A stretch of 64,000 nucleotides of DNA from Rhodococcus oryzae (GCF_005049235.1 NZ_SUMD01000016.1:21821-85820), one strand, 5' to 3'; shown: positions 1 through 7,506, counted from the first letter of the stretch. Notes: generated by a model from the letters alone, not told the origin. Translations and numbers: made by a program.

Positions 1-1837
1 GGTCGTCTGCCAGTCGGATCAACCGAAGCGACTCCTCGAGACAGTGCACCGCACGGTCGTTGTCTCCCTGACCTCGCGCGGTGAGTGCGATCGACCACAG
101 CGCATACGACCGATACACCGTCTCGCCGTGCGCCTGCGTGATGGCAAGCATCTCCTCATGGCAGGCGAGTGCCTCTGCGATCTGGCCGCGCGCCTGGCGG
201 GACAAACCGAGTAGCAACAGCGCCTCGACCAGTCGCTTGAACTCCCCGCGTGCCCGGGAATCCTCGACGGCCTCTTCCAGGGGTGTCAGATCTTGATCGA
301 CATCACCGCGATGGAGCGCGACGTACCCGTCGCTGATCGCGACGAAGACATGCCAGAGCGGGTCTTCCTGCCGCGCATCGAGAGCGCGGCCCTCCTCGAT
401 CCGAGCGGTCGCCGCCGCCAGGTCACCTTGGGTCGCGGCGACCACGGCGACGGCGTATAGCGCCTTGGCTCGGTCCGCGGAGGACAAGTCGGATGTTCGT
501 GCCAGGGCTCGGTCGAGCCATCGGCGTCCCTCGCTGAGGAGGCCGCGGGATACCCAGAATTGGTTCATGGCCGCGGCGATCCGGAGCACGCTCTCGCCGG
601 ACCCGGACAGGCTGAACTCGAGCGCCTCGCGCACATTCGGCAGGTCCCGGGCGAGGCGCGCGGTCCACTCGAGCTGGTTCGGGCTCATCCACGCGTCGTC
701 GGCATCGAGCGCCAACTGCAGGTACCAGTCGTGATGTCGCCGGCGCAGGGCCAGTCGCTGGCCGGTGTGGTCGAGCTTGTCGCGGCCGAAGTCCCGCACG
801 GTGTCCAGCAATCGGAAGCGGACCCCACCCCTCGATTGCTCCCGGATCAGGATCGACTTGTCCACCAGAGAGGCCAAGGTGTCGACCAGGTCCTGATCGG
901 CCTCGTCATCGGCGCACACGGCCTCGGCGGCCTCGAGGTCGAGACTGCCCGCGAACACCGACAGCCGAGCCCACAGTTGTTGTTCGGCGGGTGTGCACAG
1001 GTCGTAACTCCAGCCGATGCACATTTGCAGTGTCTGCTGCCTGCTCGGAGCGTTCCGGCGGCCGCGGGTCAGCAGGGTGTATCGGTCGGTGAGCCGCTGG
1101 AGGATCTGCTCGGGTGAAAGCACTTTCAGCCGCGCCACCGCCAGCTCGATCGCCAACGGTAGCCCCTCCAGTCGCGCGCAGATCTGTGCGACGGTGTTGA
1201 CGTTGTCGCCGGTGAGCTCGAAATCCGGGAGCGCAAACGAAGCCCGTTCGGTGAACAGCGACACGGCATCGAAGTGAGTCGACTTCCGAAGCGAGAGCGG
1301 GTGGTGGGCTGGTGGTGTCGTCAGGGGGGAGACCCGGATCACGGATTCGCCGCCGATGTGGAGTGGTTCCCTGCTGGTGACGAGGATGCGGAGCTTCGGG
1401 CAGGTGGTCAACAGTGCCTTGGCGAGCTCGGTCACGGCCTCGATCAGCTGTTCGCAGTTGTCGAGCACCAGCAGTCCCGTGCTCGGGTACAGGACCTCGA
1501 CAAGCACCTCGAGCAGGGGACGGGCCGAGCGGTTCTGCACCCCGACGCCGGCGGCGACCAGCTCGACCACCAACGTCGGATCGCGTAGCTCGCCAAGTTC
1601 GACCAGCCACACCCCATCGGGATAGGCCTTTCGCTCCGCCTCGGCCGCACTAATGGCGAGCCTGGTTTTGCCGACCCCCCCGATGCCGGACAACGTCACC
1701 AGACGAGAGGCTGACAGGGCTCTGCGTACCTCGGACAGTTCGGCTTTGCGGCCGACGAAGCTGGTCAGCTCCATCGGCAGAGTTGCCACGCTCACCGGAG
1801 ACCCGTTTCGGCAGAAACCAAATTGACGAGCACTCAC
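1..1837 (-). CDS. NB-ARC/AfsR-like ATPase regulator, 3' end outside window
   Basis: A continuous minus-strand reading frame runs off position 1, so only the N-terminal ~610 residues are present. It opens with LTSFVGR, then a P-loop GIGGVGKTR (near 1660-1690), a Walker B block LLVLDNCEQL, a sensor RILVTSREPL and a GLPLAIELA motif, the order seen in STAND/NB-ARC ATPases. The rest is helical and TPR-like. Such proteins (for example the Rv0890c group) often end in a LuxR helix-turn-helix that would lie outside the window, so DNA binding is inferred. The start is uncertain: GTG at 1837, 1795 or 1789, or ATG 1774, none with a clear ribosome-binding site. Iteron element 1 lies just upstream, making this protein a possible, untested, partner for the iterons. 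Confidence 0.8.
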   Translation of the reverse strand, partial: MSARQFGFCRNGSPVSVATLPMELTSFVGRKAELSEVRRALSASRLVTLSGIGGVGKTRLAISAAEAERKAYPDGVWLVELGELRDPTLVVELVAAGVGVQNRSARPLLEVLVEVLYPSTGLLVLDNCEQLIEAVTELAKALLTTCPKLRILVTSREPLHIGGESVIRVSPLTTPPAHHPLSLRKSTHFDAVSLFTERASFALPDFELTGDNVNTVAQICARLEGLPLAIELAVARLKVLSPEQILQRLTDRYTLLTRGRRNAPSRQQTLQMCIGWSYDLCTPAEQQLWARLSVFAGSLDLEAAEAVCADDEADQDLVDTLASLVDKSILIREQSRGGVRFRLLDTVRDFGRDKLDHTGQRLALRRRHHDWYLQLALDADDAWMSPNQLEWTARLARDLPNVREALEFSLSGSGESVLRIAAAMNQFWVSRGLLSEGRRWLDRALARTSDLSSADRAKALYAVAVVAATQGDLAAATARIEEGRALDARQEDPLWHVFVAISDGYVALHRGDVDQDLTPLEEAVEDSRARGEFKRLVEALLLLGLSRQARGQIAEALACHEEMLAITQAHGETVYRSYALWSIALTARGQGDNDRAVHCLEESLRLIRLADD

Positions 1838-1922
1838 CAATTATCGACCACCGGTCAAGAAGACGCTGCGGGTTAGCAGGCAGGCGGTTGAGCACCGGTT
1901 CGGGGACGAGGAACAGGACAGC

Positions 1923-1967
1923 TGACAAATTGCCAACTACGGTGACCATTCACAGGGGGTGTGAATC
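1923..1967 (+). repeat. Iteron element copy 1
   Basis: The 36-nt core at 1932-1967 matches positions 3614-3649 at 35 of 36 bases. It begins GCCAACTACGGTGAC and contains TTCACAGGGGG. Only one full iteron precedes it, plus a partial TGAC. The following ~130 bp is also recognisably similar to the sequence after copy 2. It lies in the region upstream of the NB-ARC gene. Confidence 0.7.
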
Positions 1968-2400
1968 GTCATCGTAGTAGTCATTTCCCGGCGCTCTGAC
2001 CTGCGGTGTGACACCTATCGTGACGACGACAGGGCACGATCGTCGTCATCGAAGTTGACATTTGTTCACGGCTGTTCGTTGGCTGAACGAAGTGTGGCGG
2101 TAAGGCGGATCGGCAGACTGGTGCGTTCCTGGACCGGCTCACGTGAACTTGGCGAGCAGCACATCGTCGCGATCGGATGGGGGAGGGATCACCCGAGCGT
2201 GCTGAACCATCCTCAGCGAAGCGTCGGTCACGCCCTGACGCCAGTTGGTTCTCTCGGGATGCGGGCCCTACCAGTTACTCGGCCGATGACGCAGGTCGGG
2301 CGGATATCGCGGCCAGTGAATTCACCCGCGACGGGCGAAGGTGGCTCTCCCACGGGCGATTAGCGTCGCGGTTGACCTGTTGATTCGAGAAGGGACGCCC
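1968..2400. other. Non-coding gap between regulator and DUF1254 gene
   Basis: No convincing gene is seen here; the open frames have no recognisable product. The stretch holds the ~130-bp tail similar to the one after copy 2 and a perfect 9-bp inverted repeat at 2021-2029/2040-2048 (TGACGACGA, 10-nt loop, TCGTCGTCA), which could be an operator. Nothing else stands out. Confidence 0.45.
2021..2048. promoter_or_regulatory. 9-bp inverted repeat, possible operator
   Basis: TGACGACGA and TCGTCGTCA are exact inverse complements separated by 10 nt. There is no T-run, so a terminator is unlikely. The binding protein is unknown. Confidence 0.35.
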
Positions 2401-3348
2401 GTGGCTGAGATCGTGACGCGAGACAACTTCGTCGAGGCTGAAACCGCGCACTACTTCCGGGAGCAGCTCGCCAAGGCCCCGGTCAACGAGTACTTCCACT
2501 CAAGGGTGCCGGTGAACGTGGAAACCCAGGTCGTGATCCGGTCGAACGTGGACCTGATCTACTCCTTCGCCGTCGTCGACGTGACCGAGGAGGCCACTTT
2601 CTCGCTTGCGCCGTCCAACGAATACCAGGTAGCGGAGATCATCGACGAGAACCATTACGTCGTCGGCGTGATCTACCCCGGTGAGACGTTGACGGTGCGC
2701 AACGCCGACCTGTCCGCCGGCACCCATGTGTATGTCGCGGGTCGCACCGCGACTGTCGGCGGGCTCGATCGCGCCCACGAGTTGCAGGACGCGCGCCGGA
2801 TCACAGCCGCGACCGCCAACCCGTACCGAGGCCGGGAGTTCGACGAGGACACCCGGAAGTCGGTCGGCGCCGAGCTGGAAACCCATGCCGCCGAGGCGGA
2901 CTTCTCCAAGGGCTTCGGTACCCCAGCCAGTACGGACCCCTACCAGCATCTGCTGGGCGCCCGCCTGGGCTGGGGCGGTCTGCCGCCCGAGGATGCCCAG
3001 TACTTCCAGGCGGTGGCCACATCCACCGGTGCCGATGTGTGGACTTTCGATGTTCCGCCGCTGGACTACGAGCACAACGGCTACTTCTCGGTGATCAAGT
3101 ACGACGGGATGGGCTGGCTCGACGTCGACCGACCCGGCCTGTCCGACAGCGAACTGGTCCGCAACGACGACGGCACCATCAGCATCTGGTTCGGCGACGA
3201 CCGCGTAGCGAACAAGCCGAACGTCATCCGCACGACCGAGGGGCAGAAGTTCTATTACGGCATGCGTGTCTACCGTCCGCGCGACGTGGAGGAAACTCGT
3301 CAATTCATCGAACAGGTTCGGTCGACACCGATCACTCCAGCTGGCTGA
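2401..3348 (+). CDS. DUF1254/DUF1214 domain protein
   Basis: A 315-residue protein. The N-terminal part (NVETQVVIRSNVDLIYS) resembles DUF1254 and the C-terminal part (HNGYFSVIKYDGMGWL, then WFGDD and GQKFYYGMRVYRP) resembles DUF1214. The molecular role of these domains is not established. Many family members are 400-480 residues, so this is a compact form. The GTG at 2401 is chosen because GAGAAGGGA sits a few bases upstream; an in-frame ATG at 2341 has no such site. It is monocistronic, flanked on both sides by iteron elements. No signal peptide is evident. Confidence 0.75.
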   Translation: MAEIVTRDNFVEAETAHYFREQLAKAPVNEYFHSRVPVNVETQVVIRSNVDLIYSFAVVDVTEEATFSLAPSNEYQVAEIIDENHYVVGVIYPGETLTVRNADLSAGTHVYVAGRTATVGGLDRAHELQDARRITAATANPYRGREFDEDTRKSVGAELETHAAEADFSKGFGTPASTDPYQHLLGARLGWGGLPPEDAQYFQAVATSTGADVWTFDVPPLDYEHNGYFSVIKYDGMGWLDVDRPGLSDSELVRNDDGTISIWFGDDRVANKPNVIRTTEGQKFYYGMRVYRPRDVEETRQFIEQVRSTPITPAG

Positions 3349-3764
3349 CAGCTGCACTGCCAGCCGCTCCACTGCAGCCTTGCGCGCACGACCGCAGCAT
3401 CGACCACCGACCCAGTCCTTCCGAGCCCGTTGGTACACAAGCGAAGCCGGCCAGCATCGATTGGACCGCCAGGCCAGGTCAGCAGGGACCGTTTCTGTAT
3501 CGCACAGCGACAACAGCCACTCGCACGCCGTGCGATCCGGAGCCGACCTTTGGCCAACTGTCCTGACCAATGGCCAACAATGTTGACGAAGTGGCCAACT
3601 TGGGTGACGAATGGCCAACTACGGTGACCGTTCACAGGGGGTGTGAATCATTCATCGGAGTTGTCATCCGCAGGTGCGCCGACCTGTGGTGTGACAACTA
3701 CCATGGCGACTTTCCGTCGCGATCGTGGTCACGACAGTTGCAATTGTTCGCGCGAGAGCAACGG
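3349..3764. other. Non-coding gap containing iteron element 2
   Basis: No gene is supported. It holds four tandem 20-21-bp iterons (3551-3631), the conserved core ending at 3649, and a 39-nt imperfect hairpin at 3660-3698 with outer arms GTTGTCA/TGACAAC and inner arms CAGGT/ACCTG. The hairpin is not preserved after copy 1. Confidence 0.5.
3551..3649 (+). repeat. Iteron element copy 2 (four 20-21-bp units)
   Basis: TGGCCAAC occurs at 3551, 3571, 3592 and 3612, spaced 20, 21 and 20 bp, and each copy is followed 5 nt later by TGAC. The last unit runs into the conserved core with TTCACAGGGGG. Regular spacing of about two helical turns suggests cooperative protein binding on one face of the DNA. 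Confidence 0.75.
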
Positions 3765-4385
3765 CTACACCGCGGTTGGCCAACCGATCTCCGTGATGTC
3801 GTCGGTGAGGTCGACGATGCCCGCGGACGGGTTCAGCGCGGCCACAATCTCGCCGGTCAGAGGTTCGCCGTTGAAGAGGTGCCGCATCGCCTCAACCTGC
3901 TCGGTGCTCGGGGTCCGCTCGTAGTAGGTGGCTGCCCAGCTGGCGTGCTCATCTGCGTCGCGGGTCAGCGCTTCGGCCAGGTCAGGAATTCGCAGTTCAC
4001 CTGCGAGCAACTGCCAGCTGCCCGTGTCGCACGTCGCCAACCACGAGATGCGATCCATCGAAAAAGCCGGTTCGCCCCAGAAGTACTCGAGCCCTTTGTT
4101 CGCGGGCGTATGGGCGGCCCAGCCGGCGGAAGGTGGCGGCACCGCCGGACTCTGGGGTTCGTAGGACTTGAATCCGATGACATCATCCGAGATCAAGGCA
4201 AAATACTCGGCGCCTTGCCCGTCTCGGGCCGAAGCCATCGACTGTCCGGAACCCCATTCCGAATTGAACGAGTAGTAGCGGTACTCCCACTCGGGGCACA
4301 GGATCGCGTCGATGATCGCGAGGGCCTTGGCCCTCTGCGAAAACGCTCGGCCAACCGGAAGAGCTTCGATGGTATTTCGGTCCAT
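3765..4385 (-). CDS. Hypothetical protein, 206 aa
   Basis: An intact frame with natural actinobacterial codon use, encoding a soluble, Trp- and Tyr-rich protein with no signal peptide or membrane segment. I do not recognise a functional domain. The composition and the WEYRYYSFNSEWG and DVIGFKSYEP stretches recall small cytosolic proteins of the SMI1/immunity type, but this is only an impression. It stands alone between iteron elements 2 and 3. A hydrolase or an orphan immunity-like protein cannot be told apart from the sequence. Confidence 0.65.
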   Translation of the reverse strand: MDRNTIEALPVGRAFSQRAKALAIIDAILCPEWEYRYYSFNSEWGSGQSMASARDGQGAEYFALISDDVIGFKSYEPQSPAVPPPSAGWAAHTPANKGLEYFWGEPAFSMDRISWLATCDTGSWQLLAGELRIPDLAEALTRDADEHASWAATYYERTPSTEQVEAMRHLFNGEPLTGEIVAALNPSAGIVDLTDDITEIGWPTAV

Positions 4386-4523
4386 GGATCGAATTTAACT
4401 GGGGCGACCGAAACCAACTGGAGCCGGCGGGCCACACAACTCGGGGATCCCTCGGCGTGCTGTCGCGGTGGCAGGCGCCTCGTTGCAGTCGTACCGAGCG
4501 CGAGACGAGCGTGCGTCGGCGCT

Positions 4524-4612
4524 GTGCCAACTATCTGGCAAATTGCCAACTGCGGTGACAACCGTGCCAACTACTTGGCAAATTGCCAACTGCGGTGACC
4601 GTTCACAGGGGG
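4524..4612 (+). repeat. Iteron element copy 3 upstream of DAHP synthase
   Basis: Two 40-bp units (4524-4563 and 4564-4603) differ at only a few positions, and each splits into two 20-bp half-units starting TGCCAACT. The second unit contains the palindrome TTGGCAAATTGCCAA. The element ends with GGTGACCGTTCACAGGGGG, shared with copies 1 and 2, and is followed about 16 bp later by the -10 box of the leader-peptide transcript, so it is placed to act as an activator or repressor site. Confidence 0.75.
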
Positions 4613-4627
4613 CTTGCGGGGCGCTGC

Positions 4628-4640
4628 TACAGTGGCGCCC
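4628..4640 (+). promoter_or_regulatory. Promoter -10 of the aromatic leader transcript
   Basis: TACAGT at 4628-4633 lies 7 nt before the ATG of the leader peptide, so the mRNA is probably leaderless. No good -35 is seen at the usual distance; TTCACA at 4602-4607 is 20 bp away. A weak -35 next to iterons fits dependence on an activator. Confidence 0.55.
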
Positions 4641-4709
4641 ATGCAGCGCGCATATTTCTGGTTTAGCAGGCTGGCCCCGGGTGGGCCGGTCGGCGTAACC
4701 ACGCGCTGA
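4641..4709 (+). CDS. Aromatic leader peptide (MQRAYFWF...)
   Basis: A 22-codon ORF begins MQRAYFWFSRLAPG. Codons 5-8 are Tyr-Phe-Trp-Phe, a run expected by chance only very rarely, immediately upstream of an aromatic-pathway gene. Stalling of ribosomes at these codons when charged aromatic tRNAs are scarce would change the folding of the RNA between 4683 and 4789. A leader peptide (aroR) has been described upstream of aroF in Corynebacterium glutamicum, to my recollection; this would be the equivalent. The start is inferred to be leaderless from the -10 box at 4628-4633. Nothing indicates that the peptide itself has a function. Confidence 0.8.
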   Translation: MQRAYFWFSRLAPGGPVGVTTR

Positions 4710-4789
4710 CTTCCTCCACCCCGAGCCGCTATCGACCGGCTCGCGGGTGTGCATGCACTCTCCTGGGTCGGCCTGAACGAACAGGACCC
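4683..4789 (+). promoter_or_regulatory. Predicted attenuator with exclusive RNA helices
   Basis: Three helices can be read. A: 4683-4693 pairs with 4732-4742 (11 bp with two G-U). B: 4722-4728 pairs with 4737-4743 (7 bp, loop CTATCGAC). A and B share 4737-4742 and cannot coexist. C: GGGT 4765-4768 pairs with ACCC 4786-4789, and CCTG 4772-4775 with CAGG 4782-4785, burying the AGGA ribosome-binding site of the DAHP synthase. No U-run follows, so control of translation start (or Rho) seems likelier than intrinsic termination. Energies were not computed. Confidence 0.65.
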
Positions 4790-4791
4790 CC

Positions 4792-5889
4792 ATGACTCTC
4801 ACCATCGACACCGATGTGCTCGGCCTCGACGACCAGCGCACCGTCTCGATCAGTCCGTTGGCCGCGCCGGCCGAACTGCGCCGTGAACACGCCGTCGACC
4901 CCGCCGTCGCCGCGACGGTGCGCGGCGGCCGGGACGCGACCGTGAACATCCTCGACGGCCGCGACGACCGCCTCATCGTGGTGGTCGGGCCGTGCTCCGT
5001 GCACGACACGGACGCCGCGATGGACTACGCGCGCCGGCTCGCGGCGAAGGCCGAGCAGCACCGCGACAATCTGCACATCGTGATGCGGGTGTACTTCGAG
5101 AAGCCCCGCACGACGCTCGGGTGGAAGGGTCTGGTCAACGACCCGCACCTCGACGGCAGCTTCGACATCAACACCGGCCTGCGGATGGGACGCAAACTGC
5201 TGCTGGACATCTCGTCGCTTGGCCTGCCGGTCGGATGCGAGTTCCTGGACCCGATCACGCCGCAGTACATCGCGGATCTGGTCAGCTACGGCGCGATCGG
5301 CGCCAGGACCGCCGCGAGCCAGGTGCACCGCCAGCTCTGCAGCGCGCTGTCCATGCCGGTCGGGATCAAGAACTCGACCGAGGGCGACGTGCAGGTGGCG
5401 GTCGACGGGACAAGGGCTGCGGCGGCGAGCCACGTGTTCCCCGGCACCGACCTCAACGGGCTGTCCGCGCTGATCCGCACCGCGGGTAACCCGGATTGTC
5501 ACGTCATCCTGCGCGGCGGCGACGACGGCCCGAACTACGACGCCGCGACCGTCGCCGACACCATGGCACGGCTGGCGAAGTCCGGCCTGCCCGAGCGGGT
5601 CGTCATCGACGCCAGCCACGGCAACAGCCGGAAGGACCACAACAAGCAGGTCGACGTGGTCACCGATGTCGCCGCGCGGATCGAGGCGGGCGAGGCTGGA
5701 ATCTCGGGGCTGATGCTGGAGAGCTTCCTCGTCGCGGGCCGCCAGGACCTGACCCTCGGTCGGGCGGACGAGCTCACCTACGGTCAGTCGATCACGGACG
5801 CCTGCCTGGACTGGGACACCACCGCCGCCCAGCTGGACCGGCTCGCGAGCGCCGTCAGCGCACGCCGCGCGTCCGGAACTGCACGCTGA
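4792..5889 (+). CDS. aroF: 3-deoxy-7-phosphoheptulonate synthase, type I
   Basis: This enzyme condenses phosphoenolpyruvate and erythrose 4-phosphate to DAHP, the first step of the shikimate pathway, in the cytosol. The 365-residue length is normal for the type I (AroF/AroG/AroH) family. Visible motifs are VVGPCSVHD (GPCS at 66-69), EKPRTTLGWKG (103-113), GARTAASQVHR, GIKNSTEG and DASHGNSRKDHNKQ. Mycobacterium tuberculosis uses a type II enzyme, so a type I copy fits corynebacteria and nocardiae. The ATG at 4792 has AGGA 5 nt upstream. Regulation by the leader peptide, attenuator and iterons is predicted. The symbol is uncertain because feedback specificity (Phe, Tyr or Trp) cannot be read. 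The 3' end overlaps the convergent alkB-like gene by 35 nt. Confidence 0.95.
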   Translation: MTLTIDTDVLGLDDQRTVSISPLAAPAELRREHAVDPAVAATVRGGRDATVNILDGRDDRLIVVVGPCSVHDTDAAMDYARRLAAKAEQHRDNLHIVMRVYFEKPRTTLGWKGLVNDPHLDGSFDINTGLRMGRKLLLDISSLGLPVGCEFLDPITPQYIADLVSYGAIGARTAASQVHRQLCSALSMPVGIKNSTEGDVQVAVDGTRAAAASHVFPGTDLNGLSALIRTAGNPDCHVILRGGDDGPNYDAATVADTMARLAKSGLPERVVIDASHGNSRKDHNKQVDVVTDVAARIEAGEAGISGLMLESFLVAGRQDLTLGRADELTYGQSITDACLDWDTTAAQLDRLASAVSARRASGTAR

Positions 5890-6487
5890 TCCGCGGCCCG
5901 ATGGGGCGGGTGCTCTTGGGGACCGCGTGCTCCCAGGTCCGCTGGCAGGACCCGCCCATGACCAGCAGGTCGCCGTGGCCGAGCGAGTATCGAAGGGAGG
6001 CTCCGCCACCGCGGGGCCGCAGAGCCAGCGTCCTCGCGGCGCCGAGGGAGACGATCGCGACCATCGTGTCCTCGGTGCCGCCGCGCCCGATGGTGTCGCC
6101 GTGCCAGGCGACACTGTCGGTGCCGTCGCGGTAGTAGCAGAGCCCGGCGGTGGCGAACGGCTCGCCGAGTTCTTGCCGGTAGTGGGCGTCGAGGGCCGTC
6201 CTGGCCTCGGTGAGCAGGGGGTCGGGGAGCGTGGCTTCCTCGGCGTAGAAGCTCACCAGCCGCGGGACGTCGACCACGCGGTCGTACATTTGCCTGCGCT
6301 CGGCCCGCCACGGGACCGTGTCGACGAGATCGGTGAACAGTCGCTCCGATCCCTGCAGCCAGCCCGGTCGCACGTCGATCCAGGCGCCGGCGGTCAGGTC
6401 CTGCCTGTGGACGCAGTCGCCCAGCGGCTCGAACCGAGCGCCCTCGGTCGGGTCGTCGAACAGCGACGCCTGCACTGCGATGTCCAC
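5855..6487 (-). CDS. alkB: AlkB-like 2-oxoglutarate/Fe(II) dioxygenase
   Basis: AlkB-family enzymes remove alkyl groups such as 1-methyladenine and 3-methylcytosine from DNA by oxidative demethylation. The 210-residue protein shows the iron ligands H129 and D131 (AWHGDT) and H187 (WEHAVPK), and the 2-oxoglutarate-binding arginines in PRISVQFR (R199, R205). The GTG start at 6487 is 7 nt downstream of TAGAAT, so the transcript is probably leaderless. A LexA-type box at 6509-6524 covers the -35 region, suggesting SOS induction. Substrate choice (DNA or RNA) cannot be read from the sequence. Confidence 0.9.
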   Translation of the reverse strand: MDIAVQASLFDDPTEGARFEPLGDCVHRQDLTAGAWIDVRPGWLQGSERLFTDLVDTVPWRAERRQMYDRVVDVPRLVSFYAEEATLPDPLLTEARTALDAHYRQELGEPFATAGLCYYRDGTDSVAWHGDTIGRGGTEDTMVAIVSLGAARTLALRPRGGGASLRYSLGHGDLLVMGGSCQRTWEHAVPKSTRPIGPRISVQFRTRGVR

Positions 6488-6508
6488 GGGCGGAATTCTA
6501 CGCCGGTA

Positions 6509-6524
6509 TCGAACAATTGTTCTA
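6509..6524. promoter_or_regulatory. LexA (SOS) box upstream of alkB-like gene
   Basis: TCGAACAATTGTTCTA matches the actinobacterial SOS consensus TCGAAC-N4-GTTCGA at 11 of 12 fixed bases. It lies 22-37 bp upstream of the GTG at 6487, next to the -10 TAGAAT (6500-6495 on the minus strand), an ideal position for repression. Confidence 0.75.
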
Positions 6525-6532
6525 GTGTTGTG

Positions 6533-6877
6533 CTAATCGGCGGTGAGCTCCGCGAGCTGCTCGGCCGCGGTGATATTGCCCAGGTCGGCGAGGCGCCGCA
6601 GCTCGTCCAGATCGTCCCGTTCGGTGGCGAGTTCGATGAGCTGGTCGACTGCGTCGGAGCTCCCGCCCTCGGCGAGGCGCCGCAGTTCCTGCATGTCGCC
6701 CAGCTCGCCTGCGAGCTGGATCAGTTCGTCGGTCGCGTCGGAGCTTTCGCCGTCGGCGAGGCGTCGCAACTCGTCCATATCGCCCAGCTCGACTGCGAGT
6801 TGGACCAGTTCGTCGAGGGCGTTCTCGTCGCCGTCCTCGGCCCGCTCTCGTAGGGCGGACAGGTCGTGGTCGGTCAT
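6533..6877 (-). CDS. Acidic helical 28-residue-repeat protein
   Basis: The 114-residue protein consists of a short head (MTDHDLSALRERA) followed by three tandem 28-residue repeats and a partial fourth. Each repeat has the pattern DELxQLAxELGDMxELRRLA then an acidic/serine linker ending in DA. Two helices per repeat are predicted, giving a solenoid like HEAT or TPR repeats; the family is not recognised. The ATG at 6877 is chosen because GAGAGG precedes it and the repeats begin soon after; the longer open frame upstream is a shadow of the MarR-type gene. It lies 13 nt downstream of that gene and is probably co-transcribed. A protein-interaction role is inferred only. Confidence 0.75.
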   Translation of the reverse strand: MTDHDLSALRERAEDGDENALDELVQLAVELGDMDELRRLADGESSDATDELIQLAGELGDMQELRRLAEGGSSDAVDQLIELATERDDLDELRRLADLGNITAAEQLAELTAD

Positions 6878-6890
6878 GATCGGCAACCTC

Positions 6891-7388
6891 TCAGTTGTGG
6901 GGAGCCGGAAGTGCTCCCGATCGGCGGAGTTCGTCGCGATGCGTGTGCCATTCGTCGCGCAGGGCCGGCAGTCGCTCGCTGAGGAACTCGGCAAGGGCGA
7001 CCATCTCCTCGAGTGGTGCGCGACGGTCGGGCGGGGCGTCGGCCAGCAGCGCCAGTCCTTCCCGGAACAGTGCCGCGTGCTCGCGATGGACGGCGGAATC
7101 GAAGTTCTGGGGTTGCCGGCTGACGGGGTCAAGGCTCACCCGGTCCACCCGCTCGCCCGCGGCACGGGTCCGCCGCGCCATCCGGTAGCTCTCGAGTAGC
7201 TTGACGGCACCGGTCACGGCGCTCCGGCTCGCCAGCAAGGCATCGCCCAGTTCGTCGATCGTCTGCTGTGGCGGATCGCAGACGAACAGGTATCCCAGCA
7301 GCCGACCCGCCATCGGCGGGAACCCGTATTGGCGCGCATAGAAGCGGCCGACATGGTCGGCGAAGATCAGCTGCGTGTCGTGTGGCAC
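6891..7388 (-). CDS. GbsR/MarR-type transcriptional regulator
   Basis: A 165-residue winged-helix regulator. The segment GFPPMAGRLLGYLFVCDPPQQTIDELGDALLAS then SRSAVTGAVKLLES matches the GbsR-like branch of MarR proteins, with the recognition helix at about residues 50-70. The GTG at 7388 is preceded at exactly 6 nt by TACCGT (7400-7395, minus strand), so it is probably leaderless. It is divergent from a LysE-family exporter, and the 20-bp palindrome at 7416-7435 between them is the likely operator. By analogy it would repress the exporter and itself until a ligand binds; the ligand is unknown. Confidence 0.85.
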   Translation of the reverse strand: MPHDTQLIFADHVGRFYARQYGFPPMAGRLLGYLFVCDPPQQTIDELGDALLASRSAVTGAVKLLESYRMARRTRAAGERVDRVSLDPVSRQPQNFDSAVHREHAALFREGLALLADAPPDRRAPLEEMVALAEFLSERLPALRDEWHTHRDELRRSGALPAPHN

Positions 7389-7415
7389 CCCTCGACGGTA
7401 ACAGTGTTGACTGAG

Positions 7416-7435
7416 ATGACACGGATATGTGTCAT
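7416..7435. promoter_or_regulatory. Palindromic operator between marR-type and lysE-type genes
   Basis: ATGACAC-GGATAT-GTGTCAT is a perfect 7-bp inverted repeat with a 6-bp spacer. Its size and divergent location are typical of MarR/GbsR operators. It lies 28 bp upstream of the regulator's start. Confidence 0.7.
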
Positions 7436-7506
7436 TTAGGTTGGAGGTCCAGTGGTGCTCAACTGGCCCGCGACAGCGGTGTGCGGACCGTGCGAACCTC
7501 ATCGCC

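Noticed and set aside
3660..3698. Hairpin after iteron copy 2 as a terminator
   Set aside because: No T-run follows, the arms are interrupted, and no gene ends immediately before it; it is not conserved after copy 1.
4749..4758. GTGCATGCAC palindrome in the DAHP synthase leader as an operator
   Set aside because: Ten bases only, lying in RNA that already has several alternative helices; no independent support.
5496..6134. Plus-strand 212-residue frame over the DAHP synthase 3' end and alkB
   Set aside because: Low-complexity Arg-rich shadow of two convergent genes with clear motifs.
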